Under the pieces are notes generated by a model that worked only from the letters and a program-made list of their open reading frames with translations, ran no database searches and had not been told where the DNA came from. A program made the translations under genes and the position numbers. A stretch of DNA of 64,000 nucleotides from Nematostella vectensis (taxonomy: Eukaryota; Cnidaria; Anthozoa; Actiniaria; Edwardsiidae): NCBI RefSeq assembly GCF_932526225.1, contig NC_064048.1, positions 335,340-399,339 of the forward strand, read 5' to 3'. Positions 22,433-34,476 of the stretch are shown here, one piece after another (the first letter of the stretch is position 1; each line of letters begins with the position of its first letter).

Positions 22433-24934
22433 ATGCTGCTTGGCAAAAGGAAGGTATTGGCAAGTCTGTTTGCTCTGCTGGTGTTTGCTGAACTAGTCTC
22501 TCAGGTTCAAGGCTTCATCGCAATCCACCATGGCCGGATACGGTCCGTACACACGCGACACAAGGTTGTAAATCTGGAAAGACTTTATCGAAGACTGCCT
22601 CGTCCACCGAGAATCCGATATGATATCAATCGACGGCGGCGCTGGAGAATCCCTCTGTACAGGTAAGTGGTCGAGATATTGAGGGTGGGGCTTGTAGGAT
22701 TGTACGTGAATATATAAAGATTACATTCTCATAAAAGAGATACACAAGTTGAAAAAGATAAGGTTATCTAGTGAAGTCATGGCAAAGTAGGAAACATACA
22801 AATTGCAAAGGTTTTCAAAGGTTTTATGACTTCTAGAAAGCCACCCTGGCCCTTTTGCTTAAACCGTACACACCATTCTGTCATTTATGTATTATGTGTT
22901 ATAAGTGCATTTATCAAAGGTAATAAAACATCCTTTACTTCCCCAATATGAATATTCCTCTACGTGTCCGAAACATGATCACATCTTTGCTACATTTACG
23001 AAACAGATGGAGCTCATTTTAGGGAGAAAACCCTGGTCCGAATGCAGCAAAGACTTTGGCTAAGCAACAATTCAGTCAATGAAAAGAATACAAGAAAATA
23101 ATCAATAAATATTCTATAAACAAAAGATAGAAAATAAGAACTATAAAAAAAGGAATACTTTCTGTAAATATAAACTTTTCTTTTTGAAAGCGTTGAAACT
23201 GTATTGAGTCGTGGTTGTCTGACAATGTGAAAATTGGTTTTAAGTGAAGACTGCATTAGCAAAAGTACAATGAAACTATCGATTATAACGGTCAACCGCT
23301 CAGCACAAAACACAGGATGTTAAGGATTAAGTTAAGGATTCTCTCGATATGCTATTTATCGGTCCCTTGTTATATCATTACATCGGGGTTCCTCTGTTAT
23401 CCATAGCGCAGGGTTCATTTGGTTCTCACGCGTAAACACATTTGTAGCAAACCCCATGCTGAACTCTACGCGACACCGGGAGAATTCCAAGCATTTCTCA
23501 AATCAATTTTGTAGACACTACTTACCCATAGCCCAGCCATAAAGGTTAGAAAAAGGACTTAGGCCATCTTAGCCCTGCCTGCTATGTCTACTGTTTGAGG
23601 TATTTCTTGCCTGGAATGTATCTTGTCTTTGGTCTGCGCACGCATCCTTGATGAGAAGACACGTGAAGGTCACGTGAATAAGTCAAAGGGAGCTTTATCA
23701 CGGAATAGGGGATTCAAACAACGACAACGACAACGCGAACGGCGACAGAGCCAGACGTTTAAATACACTCTGAAATAGATTTCGAAATGTTTTTTTTACA
23801 AATTCGGCTATCGTCCACACGTAAGCGTAATTTCCGGCCGTATCCGGAAATTTTTGAAAATGCTCTCCAAAGTGGATTTTTTTTATCCGATACGATACGC
23901 TTACGTCATTTTGTTGGATACTGCCGGAAATTACGCTGGATACGTGTGGAAGAGAGCCGGTTCGTAAAAAAAAAATAGCGTTTTCAGAAATTTCCGGATA
24001 CGTGTGGACGGCTGAAAACGATTTGAATACGCTGTGTGCGGACGCGGAAATTTTCGCATCCGCAAAAAAATATTTGCGGGAAAAAAATTCCAAATACGTG
24101 CCCAAGTTTCACTGTCTACCGAGGACGGGAACGTGTGCGCTGAAAACTAGCCTTGTTCGCTATGCTAGAAATAAGGTACTAGGCTTTTATATATTTTTTT
24201 TGGGACTACAAAATCGAGACAAACTTATTTAGAGTTGAGGGCAATGCACGAGAGCTTTTTGGGGGATCCTGATATGGAAAATAGGACGGCGACGGCACAA
24301 ACAAACAAAAATACATGCACACAAATCCAACAACAACAACATTCAAAACTAGCACGTGGGAATGCGTTAGTGTCTGTACTACGACTCGACAATAAGTTTC
24401 ATGGTTCCACAGAGGACGGGAACGTGTGCACTGCAAATGATCTGATTTTTACTAGTAGAAAGTTCCTGGTTTACTCTTGTATCTTGGAAGTATATCAACA
24501 GTTATGATAATAGAAACCAGGTTAGGATTGAGAGCATATGTCGCGTCTTCCTCTAAAACGCTCTTCACTTTAGACATAGGCTTGACATGTCTATCACTAG
24601 AAGATATTAAGTGAGAATGTATCGAGTATCAGACTAGACGAACCTAATCGCCCTATTAGTCTCGATTCTTAATGAACTGATGATTGACAAGAGCTGTGTA
24701 TTTGCTCGATTATTTTTTCTAGAGATTTTTGCTTTCTCTTTTTGTGTGGAATCATCCGTTACTGATCCATAATCCCCCAATTCCCCGCCCCTTGGCGTTA
24801 GAATACGAAAATATTTTTTTCTCATACGAGACGTGCTTGATGTATGTCTTTTTCTTATCTGCTTTTCCAGAAGAAGGAATCATCAGCAAAGAAAACGAGC
24901 AAGAGCTCTCAAGGCTCGTTTAAGACTGGAGTAG
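22433..24934 (+). CDS. Putative secreted basic protein 2 (two exons, 97 residues)
   Basis: Predicted as join(22433-22662, 24871-24934). ATG 22433 (A at -3) opens a signal peptide with core VLASLFALLVFAELV (residues 8-22), likely cut near G27. The mature part starts FIAIHHGR and is strongly basic, with an RRRR run at residues 67-70 and no cysteine. Exon 1 ends at a consensus donor AG|gtaagt, phase 2. The best acceptor I see is cttatctgcttttccag at 24854-24870; joined in phase it adds a very Arg-rich tail (RRNHQQRKRARALKARLRLE) and stops at 24934. The total length is close to its presumed paralog at 13603, and I31-H-x-G-R35, P56, P59 and R60 align without gaps. The intron phases differ (2 against 0), which weakens the exon 2 assignment. 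A different exon 2 is possible. The function is unknown. Confidence 0.5.
23690..24140. mobile_element. MITE-like repeat in the intron of secreted protein 2
   Basis: Repeated and inverted phrases around 'aatttccgg', 'cgtatccggaaat' and 'tacgtgtgga' fill 23820-24110. This is typical of short nonautonomous DNA elements. A further 'gaggacgggaacgtgtgc' occurs at both 24120 and 24413. The ends are not clear. Confidence 0.4.
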
Positions 24935-25386
24935 AGTTAGCCGCTGGCGAAAGATACTTTAAAGGGCGTTTGCCTACAAACAAGAAGAGGCCGCCAATCA
25001 CGATAAAAGTTTGGCTTTCACCAGTGGCCATTCTCATTAGCACATTTATAAGTAGAAATAGTGAGGTCGGCTTACCCAGTTAAAGGCTGGAAACACTACG
25101 CTGAAAGGAAATTAGATTATGTGGACGAGAAGAGGAAGGAAACTGTTCTGTAAGAGGCAAGGGCACAAATCGAATCTGATCCGCGAAATAACTGCTTCGC
25201 AGCCCGTTTTTTTCTGGTTGGGAAGTTGTTAGACCCCTCGGTTGCTGGGAAAAAATCGTCACGAATTGTTCTGCGGGCAAACTTGTGGAGTCGAACTCTA
25301 GTTGTGCTAGGAATATATTGAGGGTCCCTGGAGCGGATGCTTTGGGAATATCCTGCCTATCGGTTATACGGGCAATTATTCATGTC

Positions 25387-25936
25387 AAAATGCCTAACCA
25401 TTGCTGGCTGGGTAAAAAATGCCTAACCATTGCTGGCTGGGTAAAAAATGCCTAACCATTGCTGGCTGGGTAAAAAATGCCTAACCATTGCTGGCTGGGT
25501 AAAAAATGCCTAACCATTGCTGGCTGAGTAAAAAATGCCTAACCATTGCTGGCTGGGTAAAAAATGCCTAACGACTGCTGGCTGGGTAAAAAATGCCTAA
25601 CCATTGCTGGCTGGTAAAAAATGGCTAACCATTGCTGGCTGGGTAAAAAATGCCTAACCATTGCTGGCTGGGTAAAAAATGCCTAACCATTGCTGGCTGG
25701 GTAAAAAATGCCTAACCATTGCTGGCTGGGTAAAAAATGCCTAACCATTGCTGGCTGGGTAAAAAATGCCTAACCATTGCTGGCTGGGTAAAAAATGCCT
25801 AACCATTGCTGGCTGAGTAAAAAATGCCTAACCATTGCTGGCTGGGTAAAAAATGCCTAACCATTGCTGGCTGGGTAAAAAATGCCTAACCATTGCTGGC
25901 TGGGTAAAAAATGCCTAACCATTGCTGGCTGGGAAA
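25387..25936. repeat. 29-bp minisatellite
   Basis: About 19 nearly identical units reading 'tgcctaaccattgctggctg' plus 'ggtaaaaaa'. Very few substitutions (for example 'gactgctgg' at 25571) point to recent expansion. Confidence 0.95.
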
Positions 25937-26890
25937 ATAGGAGTGGTCCCTCCTGGGAACGAAACCATGTGACGAAACCGAGCCCAATCTATTTGTTACT
26001 GTAATAAAACAAAAAGCAAAAAAAAAAAAAAATCGGTCATCATGCTTAGGTGCTGTGTAAAACGCAGTGGTACGAGAGTTGGATTCTCTGATAAGAATCG
26101 CACGCATTTCCGTATGAGCATCGTCATCTTTTTAAAATGAGCTTTGGCACATGGAGCCCTTATTCACAGTTTTGCAGTAAAAGTCAAATAATAAAAAAAT
26201 GTCTTATAAAGCGTCTTTTACTGACACACCCCTGGCGTTTCTGAGCATTGGGTTTCAGACTCGATTACCCGTAGTCTCTACATATATGGTTCACTATAGT
26301 AGGGTCGGGGTTAGGAACACTATGGTGAACCATATTTGAATAATCTACCCGACTAAACTTTGCCATGCTTTTGGTTTGAGGATAAGCAAATAAAGTGTCA
26401 ACAAAGCGCGATGGTTATGGGGCTGGACGAGTGAATGAAGTGTTTTTTTGTTTTACAAACATAGGGTTTAAAGTCCATATAACCTTTCAGAGTTGATAGA
26501 TTTGGTCAATTCTTTATATTTTTAACTTCCAAATGGTATGTGGTTCGTATGGACCCTATAAAACGCGCGTTCGCGCGACAACTCAAATCTGTAATATTGA
26601 GGTATTTTTGGTCAACCTTCGGAAAAAAGGCCGTGAACTGAAAGGCCCGGGTCCAGTCATTTGTGACGTAGATCGAGATGTCTCACAAATTACATGAGAA
26701 AATATATGCCCGACAAGATCGTTGTGTGATTACAAGTTTTCCCGTCATCTTTATTTCTAACCTGGTAGTCAAGTGATTATTTAATTTCAGGAAACAAATC
26801 TACAAAACTTAGCAGATATTTCGTAGTCTATCAATTGTTTTCAGGAATTGCGTCATTCTCACGAGCGCACGGTTTTTTTTAAACCTACAA
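25937..26890. other. No gene seen; one strong hairpin
   Basis: A 17-bp stem (26284-26300 with 26319-26335, one wobble pair, 18-base loop) built on 'atatggttcac' is the only clear structure. The rest is unassigned. Confidence 0.4.
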
Positions 26891-27450
26891 CTAAACGATA
26901 TTTGGTGGTGGTATGTACAGAGACGAGTACTTGAGTGAACTATTGTATTTTGCTTCCCAAAACATCTCTGCTGCAAGGCTATTCGAACACTCATGCGTGC
27001 TAACTTTTAGCCAGAAATTTATAGCTCTCATGATAGCATTGGATCTTATGGGTAAAATACCAAGCTCGGATCGACATACGTAGTTTGCTGCCGTTTTGCC
27101 CACGCCCAAAAGCCACTTGCAAAATTGCCTCAATTGGGTCTTTCTCATTGCGCTTCATGCACATATCTATGCCCCACAATTCACTGCTGTATAGCAAGAT
27201 AGGTTGGATTAACGAATTAAGATTGACCGTCTCAGACCAAGAAATTTTTTGTTCAGAACAAAAATACCATCTTTTGCCAGGAGATAGCCCTTGATGACCT
27301 TAGTATTCTGTGAAAGTTTGAAACGAATCGGATAAATATTTATGGCTTCAGAGGGGAAAATGTATTTTTCGAATATAATTACCGATTTTCGGTATTTTTC
27401 GACTTGAACAGAAAATGTCTTAAAAAAAAACAAAATTAAGCCGGGCGGCA
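26891..27450 (-). pseudogene. Non-LTR RT C-terminal region (broken)
   Basis: On the minus strand two frames together give the usual C-terminal end of a non-LTR reverse transcriptase. First comes an LLYSSELWG block, then in the next frame FCKWLLGVGKTAANYVCRSELG, PIRSNAIMRAINFWLKV. The frame changes near 27130. The RT core with YADD lies further upstream on the same strand (30093-30470), so the copy was split by the DNA at about 28010-30092. Confidence 0.65.
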
Positions 27451-28009
27451 AAAATCAAACTTGATTGATAGAAAATATATAATTGTACATATTTGGATTA
27501 GGTCGTTGGTAGTTTTAGCATTTTTTAAAATTTTTAACAGATTTTTCTATTATTTTTTGTTTTTCGTACTCCGTAAATAAGCCCGGAAAACGAGGCCTAT
27601 ATCTTCCATGGGACGTGGAATTGCACAATTCTTTTCACTCTAGGTATACCCCTCTGAGCGCTCATATTTCAACAATTGCAAGATAATGGCTGTCGTAACG
27701 TACCTTTGCATCGGGGCACCTTTTATCGCCAAAATAAGTTCATATAAATGCAAAACGTGGTCCTGGTAGACTCTAAATAACATCTTACAAGGCGTACCTA
27801 ACCGTAGAAGTTCAAAAGAGCACTCGATAATGCTAGGTAAACCATTCGATCGACCTCGAATTATACGCAATCGTACGCCACGCTTCCCGTCGAATTTAGT
27901 CCTTCATAGAAAGCTGTACTAGAAACATTACAATTTCCCCGTGTAGGAACTAATTTTGGTTCTATTGTTTGTAGCTTGTAAGAGATTTCTTGCCGTTTTT
28001 TACCAATTT
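27451..28009. other. Unassigned, probably inside the split retroelement
   Basis: Lies between the RT C-terminal piece and the inverted-repeat segment. A minus-strand ORF at 27640-27870 (76 residues) is open but not recognisable. Confidence 0.3.
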
Positions 28010-30092
28010 GAGGTCGTCTTTGTATCCGGATTTCGCCGCCAACGTCAACTGTCAACGCTATAAACAAAAAATGCGTGACAACACCACAGGAAGCCCATGT
28101 AAGCACAGTTAGTTAAAAAAACACGTTTTTGTCGTGTACATATAACGTTCATATTTCCTATTCCATTTCTATCGCTGATATAATAAACTATACTAGAAGT
28201 TCTCATGGAGAAGTGAAGTGCTTGAGCTCATAGTTGGTTGGCCATTGAATTGCAAGGGTTAAATCAATATTCTTTTAGATTTGTGTGGGGCAGTCCACAC
28301 ATTTTTCATAAGCCAGGTTTATGCATGACCCCATTTTCTTTGCAGCCACTGTCTTGGCTGATCACTAACCCCTTCATGGTTTCTCTGTTTGTTTTATAAG
28401 AGAAGTAGAACAAAAACAAATTGCTTGTAGTCTTATTTTATTAAACAAAAGAAATTATTCAATTGAAGCCATTGTATGTCTAGAAAAGGAAAGGTGAAGT
28501 CTGATAACCATAATAAACAATCTGATTAGCTGTGGAGGGGATGTGCAGTCATAGATATTATGGAAAGTAAATATATTTAAAAAAAAAAGACTGCTTTTTG
28601 GTGGTTGAGTGGGAGGGGCACAACCCATGTGCCCACCCCGAGCTGCTTGCCTGTACATACGCAGTAAGCTATTCGGGTCTAATTGGTTGCCATGATAATA
28701 GCTACTGAAAAGATTACTGCTCATGTCTTAACATATAGTGAACTATACAGAATTTATGATCTCCTGGTCATCCCTAACAATAGCTTCTGCATGTAAGTAC
28801 ACTGCAGTATTCACTGGAGCCCACTGATTTCTAAAGAATCTCTGTGTCTTCTCCGTGGCTGTGTTTGCCTTGGTTTAAAATAATGAAGCAATCCATTTTT
28901 TTTTTATTTCTTGGGCAATGATTTGCAATCATAGTAGTTCTGAACTGGACATTGCTGTGGAAAAATAGACTCAAAATATAGAATACTGCAAACCCAGTAT
29001 CAAGTAAAATAAAGCAATTTAATGTCTGATATTAGAAGGGCCGAGAAGCAGGGCAGAGAAATGAAATTTTTCGGATTGATTTTACATTTCCCTTTATACG
29101 AAAGTCTCATCAAATAACGCAGAGATCTACTGAATGCTTATTATTTACTCGTCATCTTAGGAATTCGGTTGGTTTGTCTTCCCTTCATAAAGTTATTTCG
29201 CTCAGTTGCATTTATAAACAAAGCCTTACAGTACAAACGCCAGGCAATGGGATTTGGGCTGTTTGAATATCTTTTGCTTTACAAGGTGAGTTTGATTATC
29301 CGAGTTTGATTATCCGAGTTCTTTTATTATCAAATGACAAATTTCGAAAGCCATGATAAGCAAACCCCGTAAAACATCGGATCTTAAAAGTCGTCATACT
29401 TACCAAATAATTCTTTGATATTGCCATCGTATTCGCAATAAAAATCGAAGAAGGAGCTTTCAACATTATCGGAAACACAAGGTAAGTGCGAAAAATCCTG
29501 GTGAATCGCGGACTGCCAAAGGTAGCCCAAATCTTGGTTTCCACAAGGCTGCTTTCATAGAACATATCAGTGAGCTGGTGAGGTCTTGGCAACATGTCCT
29601 TGTGCTACAAGTAAAGTGTAAACTTGTGTGCTTCTTCTAGAATCTCTACCACTATTTACGTCTAGAGTCTTGATATCTGATATAAATATCCTTAGGGTCC
29701 ATAACTACCCTCTCTTTTATCCCAAGGTTTCATGAAAACAAATAGATTGCATCCCTAGGGTGCATAAAAACACCCGTTTATCGTTTATATCCCCAGGGTG
29801 CATGACAACCCTGCCAATGCTTGTATCCAGAGGCAACAATGACAACCCCCTCTTCTATCCCTAGGTTCCATAACAGTGAAGTGGATATTTTTTAACAGTC
29901 TCAAATTGGCTGTTCGAGCTTTTATGCCCCTCTAGTAAGTTGTACAATTAGTAGCTAGTAGTGTACACGACAAAAACGTGTTTTTTTAACTAACTGTGCT
30001 TACATGGGCTTCCTGTGGTGTTGTCACGCATTCATTGTTTATATCGCTGACAGTTTACTTGGCGGCGAAATCCGAAATACAAAGACGATAAG
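28010..30092. mobile_element. Element bounded by ~130-bp inverted repeats
   Basis: The arm at 28010-28142 is repeated in reverse at about 29951-30092 with high identity, including ttagttaaaaaaacacgttt and acaacaccacaggaagccca. The outer ends join minus-strand retroelement DNA on both sides, so the segment probably inserted into that retroelement, or arose by an inverted duplication of it. The inside (28143-29950) has no recognisable protein. At 29680-29880 it holds a degenerate ~50-bp tandem motif around 'atccctagggtncat'. Confidence 0.55.
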
Positions 30093-30470
30093 TGCCTTTG
30101 GCTTTGAGATATTCACTTCAAGATGGTTCTCGCAATATTCGCTAAGTGAATTGATTAGTGTCTGTAGAACGTTTGCCGATTGAGACGTTAGCACTAAGTC
30201 GTCCGCGTAAATAAGTGTATTGACACACTTTCCTGTAATTCTGTCATTTTTGGTTAACGTTCGCTTGGCCTAGATATTCGGGTAATTCGCTTAGAAAAAG
30301 ATTGAATAGAGTTCTTGGAATTCATCCCTGATGAACCTCTTCTTTCCAGGGAAATTCTTTAGATCTAAGATTATCAATTTTCACTGCCGCTCGATCGTGC
30401 ATGTATAGACTCAATAATTGTAAAGAACTCTCCATCGATGCCCGCATCTTTCAATTTCCGAAATAATATA
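30093..30470 (-). pseudogene. Non-LTR RT core with YADD motif (broken)
   Basis: The minus strand reads a palm start (RTLFNLFLSELPEYL, following a stop), then VNTLIYADDLVLTSQSANVLQ (the catalytic A-D-D at about 30200-30208) and INSLSEYCENHLEVNISKPKA. This is the standard order for non-LTR reverse transcriptases. Stops and frame breaks show it is dead. It continues as the C-terminal piece at 26891-27450 beyond the inserted segment. Confidence 0.75.
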
Positions 30471-30621
30471 TCCCTAGGGTTGAGTAATCAACGAACAGGG
30501 AATACAGTCGGTTATTTTTTTTGTTTTGCTTACTCTTTGCATTCTTGTCAATAACTGACGTAAGCATAAAAATACTCTCCGTGGCTCCCACGTCCTAGTT
30601 CGGGCTGCCTGTGCCACCCCT

Positions 30622-30638
30622 CCCCCCCCCCCCCCCCC
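30622..30638. repeat. Poly(C) run upstream of SINHCAF
   Basis: Seventeen C in a row about 135 bases before the SINHCAF start codon. It may lie in the promoter or 5' UTR and is a likely length-variable site. Confidence 0.8.
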
Positions 30639-30772
30639 AACATAATTGCGCATGCTCACCTGTGATCCTGGTCCAGGACAACAAAGGATATCTTTTTTCG
30701 CCGCAATCAACAGGTCTCTCTCAAGCGGCACTATTTTCTCCATCCAAACAACTTTTATTTTTCCATCACGCC

Positions 30773-33700
30773 ATGTTTCCCTCACACAGACCGAAAATAT
30801 TCCGATCGCGGCTTGGCTGTTGTATTTGCAAAGCTAAATCTTCCAGCTCAAGGTTTACTTCTTCGGCCAAATACGAACACCATTTTGAAGGGTGCTTTGC
30901 TTTGACAGAAAAGCGACAAGGAGAAATTTGCAATGCTTGTGTTTTGCTGGTAAAACGATGGAGTAAACTCCCTCCTGGTACAGAGAAAAACTGGAAGCAC
31001 GTAAGTATAGAAGTGTGACTATTAAAGTGTGTTATTATAATAATCAGAACCAATCCTTATTCGTAGATTTCTTAGGCTGTCACGCTGCCGGTAAGATTAT
31101 TAGAGTCGAGTCTCCTCTGCCAAACGAGTGTTTTTCTTAATAATCTTTGATCTTTTGGCTTGACATTTCAGGTTGTGAATAGTAAAGCCACCGTTAAGAG
31201 AAATATCAAACCTAGAAGAGCGTCCAGACAAAATCCGATCGAAATTGATGACAAATTAGACCACGAGGACGAAACACCGATAACTCGTGATAGTGGTTCA
31301 CCAGAAATTGACGATGCCCAAGGTTTGTAAACTCAACGTTTAGCGCCGACTTCCACGAAATATCAACTCGTGCTGCAAGTGTTTAACTACTCTATACCCT
31401 TGTCTTTTCATTTTGTTAAAATTAACCGTTGAGTAACTCGAGAAGTTTACCGCAACGCGTGTTCATTTCAAAAACTTTTTTTGTCAAACAATCGAACATT
31501 TGATCAAATCTTGTGCACGAATGACTTGTTTTTAATTATTCGAACACAGCTGTTGATTTTTAAATTGTGTGGAATGTTAATTACGTATATTTATGTTTTG
31601 CTATCTACTCTGTTTTTCATGTACTCAGATTTTCAGGCTCACATGTATTTTTTTCTAACTTTCTTAACAAAGCCGTGACTCGTGGCTCCCATTGTTGTCA
31701 TTTGCACGCTCCGAGAGTCCTGTTGTAATCCTGTTTGAATAGAGCCGTACTCCTTAAATTCCCACAAGAAATCTATTTGCAACTTTTTCCTTTATCTTTT
31801 GATTTTTTCTTTGGACGTTCTGATCTTGTTACTTCTAAGAGATCGCAATAAATCAATTCGACGTGATTTCAATTTCCTAACGGAAGTACTGCTTTTATAC
31901 ACATGAATACCTTTTTATTAAAGGTTTTGACATTTCCGATTGACAACTGCTATAAATCAGTCTAGCAGAAAATGCATTTCAAACTTGCTGCTCACATCTC
32001 TTTCTAATAAATGTTTAATGTGTATCACTTGAGTTATGGTCATTATAAAGATACATATAACTGTTCCTTTCCGTTTACAAATGTGTTTGGCTTTCGTCTG
32101 TAAAACAAAATAAGTGATTTCGAATACACGACGCATGTAGTCTGTCAAGTTTCCTTAATTGTGCTGCAGGGTTACAAATTCATCTGTGAAGCACAGGGAA
32201 TCGAAGCCCATAACACAACAGTATGCAAAATGCATTTTCTTGTTATTACTGACAACATTTAAGTGACCATAAACTGCTTTAACAACGCTTGCTGTTAGCT
32301 TAAAGGGAGGCAAAAATAGAGATAATGAGATATTATTAGAGTAGAAATGCTTATTCCCCAGTCCTGAGACTTCACCATGTTTTTCCATGTTATTCAGGAT
32401 CATCAAACTTGGTGTTGTAGGTGGCTCGTAATAGACAAAGTACTGTTTTAGTATGATTATGGATTTGTAAAGAGTGATTAAAAAGATAAATCCTACAGAC
32501 AGACATTTTGAGGCCCCTGCACCTTTTTATTGATCTTTACAAATCCGTAATCATACCATTTCAGGATTATGAAACTTCAAGCTTTCATGGTTTATTGTAT
32601 AAGTTAACACAGTGCAAAGGAACAGCACCATATACTAAGGGCCTTAATCATTAATTCACACTCCCCTTGGCGACCAAAAATAGAGTCATTTCCCATTAAG
32701 GTGGCTCAACCCAGTATTCCCTCCATCACACCGTCCATCTTTGTAACTGCAGTGCTAGAAATGGATCAGATACTATATCATATACACCAAATCGATAACA
32801 TAAGGATGAATAACATATGCCATATAAATTTTGTTAATCGAAATAATTGTCATGTAAGTATGACACCTCCTTTTACCCTAGGACAAATTTCTTGCCCATA
32901 TCAATATTTTTCAATGTATGATAATAGGAAATCCAACAACTGTTACATGATTGCCTCTTATGTTGGATTTCCTGTTATCATACATCAAAGATCTGTCGGG
33001 TGTGAATTCCATGTTATGACATATCCAAAACAATAGGGAGACCCAGAGCACAAATTTCCTCCAAGGGCAGATTTGCTTCAATACTTACCTGAATGTTCAT
33101 ATAAATACAAAAAACCTGAATGTTCAGGTACAGTAGAGGGTCTAAGAAGATATTTATTGAATAAAACGCCACAACAGAGTTATCTACAATTACCAAAGGT
33201 TTCTCTAGAAAAAGAGGAAAAAATCTATCAGGGATTTTAAGAATAGAAACGATTTTTTTCGCAAAAAAACTGTTCTTAAATCAGTATTAGTAAACAAACA
33301 CAATTGTTGCCACTATACCTTTATGAGCATTTTATTCAAAATCGCATGGACCATTTCCTCTGAAAAGCTTCTTAATAAATACCAAGACGTAGTGGCAGAG
33401 ATAAGGACATACAGTAACATAAAAGTATGTTTACTAATGAGGCATAAGTAGTCATTGCCACTTTGTTGTTAAATTTACGCATAAATTTGCTCTATTTCAA
33501 AGCTCTAGATATCAGCTTTTGAACACTCTTACAGATCTCTCTAAAAATTCATCCAAGACAACCATGTGTTGCCTAGACAACCATGTGTTGCCTAGACAAC
33601 CATGTGTTGCCTAATTTCTGGCGAGGAGGAAAATAATTCGATATGGGCTAGAAATTTGTCCTAGCATAAAAGGAGGCGGGCCATCTTATTAATGTGATAT

Positions 33701-34390
33701 TTATTCCGATCAACAAAATTTATACAAATTTTCATCCTTATGTTATTGATTTGGTGTATTGGATATAGTTTCTAAATCCATTTCTTTGCCCACTGCGGTT
33801 TCAAAGATGGACTTTGTGAGGTAGGGAATACTGGGTCAAGCCACCTTAAGGAATCTTCAACTACTATGCTTTTTCCATAAAATACCTATGCATTGCGCCC
33901 CCCCCCCCCTCCCCCTCAGCCAATCCTGGGTATGCGCCTGCCTTATGTGGTAATCTAAGTGATCTTTTAAGATGAAAAAGTCTAATCGTCAATCTTTTAT
34001 CTAATTCCAACAGCTGATGATGAGGAGGAGTGCCTGTCACCCACCCTGGCCTGCGTTTCGCCAAGCCCCACCCCTAGTGAAATATCCGAGGAGTATGCCA
34101 ACTCCAACAGCTCCTCCAATAACAATAACAATAACAGCAACAACAAAGATGTCACCCAGGTGACATCCACAGGGTGTCAAACATCTTTTCTCTTCCCGAC
34201 ACTGTCTTCCTCCACCAAGCTTCCTTATATTGACCTTTCTTTGTGGAGAAGAGAGGAAATCTGCTGCGGAACAATCTTCAGGGGCCCACATGGGGAAGTT
34301 TTAGTTGATCCTAAACTACTGAAGCCCCTTTGTACATGTTCAACAAGTCATAGTTACACCAAGAACACTTTTCCTAAAGTAGTGAAATAA
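30773..34390 (+). CDS. SINHCAF: SIN3-HDAC complex-associated factor (FAM60A)
   Basis: Predicted as join(30773-31000, 31172-31322, 34014-34390), 251 residues. Exon 1 gives the conserved N-terminal block: CCIC (16-19), KSSSSRFT, C41, and ICNACVLLVKRW (52-63) with K-x-LP-x-G and KNW after it. The paired cysteines suggest zinc binding. Exon 3 gives an Asn-rich spacer (about 158-170) and the conserved C-terminal block YIDLSLWRREEICCG...GEVLVDPKLLKPLC (198-233). These blocks match vertebrate FAM60A, which is about 220 residues. Introns: gtaagt/cag, 171 bases, phase 0; gtttgt/cag, 2,691 bases, phase 1; the frame holds across all joins. In animals this protein is a subunit of the nuclear SIN3-HDAC repressor complex. 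The upstream ATG at 30611 reads through poly(C) and is unlikely to be used. Confidence 0.93.
32450..32558 (+). repeat. Hairpin, ~37-bp arms, in SINHCAF intron 2
   Basis: The arm at 32450-32487 pairs with 32522-32558 (core tatggatttgtaaaga) with a few mismatches and a loop of about 35 bases. This is probably a small foldback element. Confidence 0.65.
32914..32985 (+). ncRNA. Possible miRNA-like hairpin inside the foldback element
   Basis: Arms 32914-32938 and 32961-32985 are complementary over 25 bases with a single G-U wobble and a 22-base loop. It lies in the sense direction of SINHCAF, so the intron transcript would contain it. Whether it is processed cannot be seen; it may simply be the palindromic core of the element. 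Confidence 0.3.
33553..33612. repeat. 20-bp triple repeat
   Basis: 'agacaaccatgtgttgccta' is present three times in direct tandem. Confidence 0.9.
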
Positions 34391-34476
34391 TAAGAGTCAT
34401 CATGCAACATAGCAAACACAGCTTTAAAAGGATATACAGGGCAATGCACTCTAGTCATCCGGAATCTAAGACTCCA

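Larger units (their letters stand above)
32696..33849. mobile_element. Long-TIR foldback element, TTAA-flanked, in SINHCAF intron 2
   Basis: About 170 bases at the left end (ggtggctcaacccagtattc onward) are repeated in reverse at the right end (about 33663-33845) with moderate divergence. TTAA lies outside both ends (32696-32699, 33846-33849), consistent with a TTAA target duplication as in piggyBac- or Kolobok-type elements. No transposase is seen. A separate 25-bp hairpin lies inside at 32914-32985, and a 20-bp triple repeat at 33553-33612. Confidence 0.7.

Noticed and set aside
30474..30785. Minus-strand ORF opposite SINHCAF exon 1
   Set aside because: Shadow of poly(C) and of the conserved SINHCAF exon; the plus strand has clear homology.
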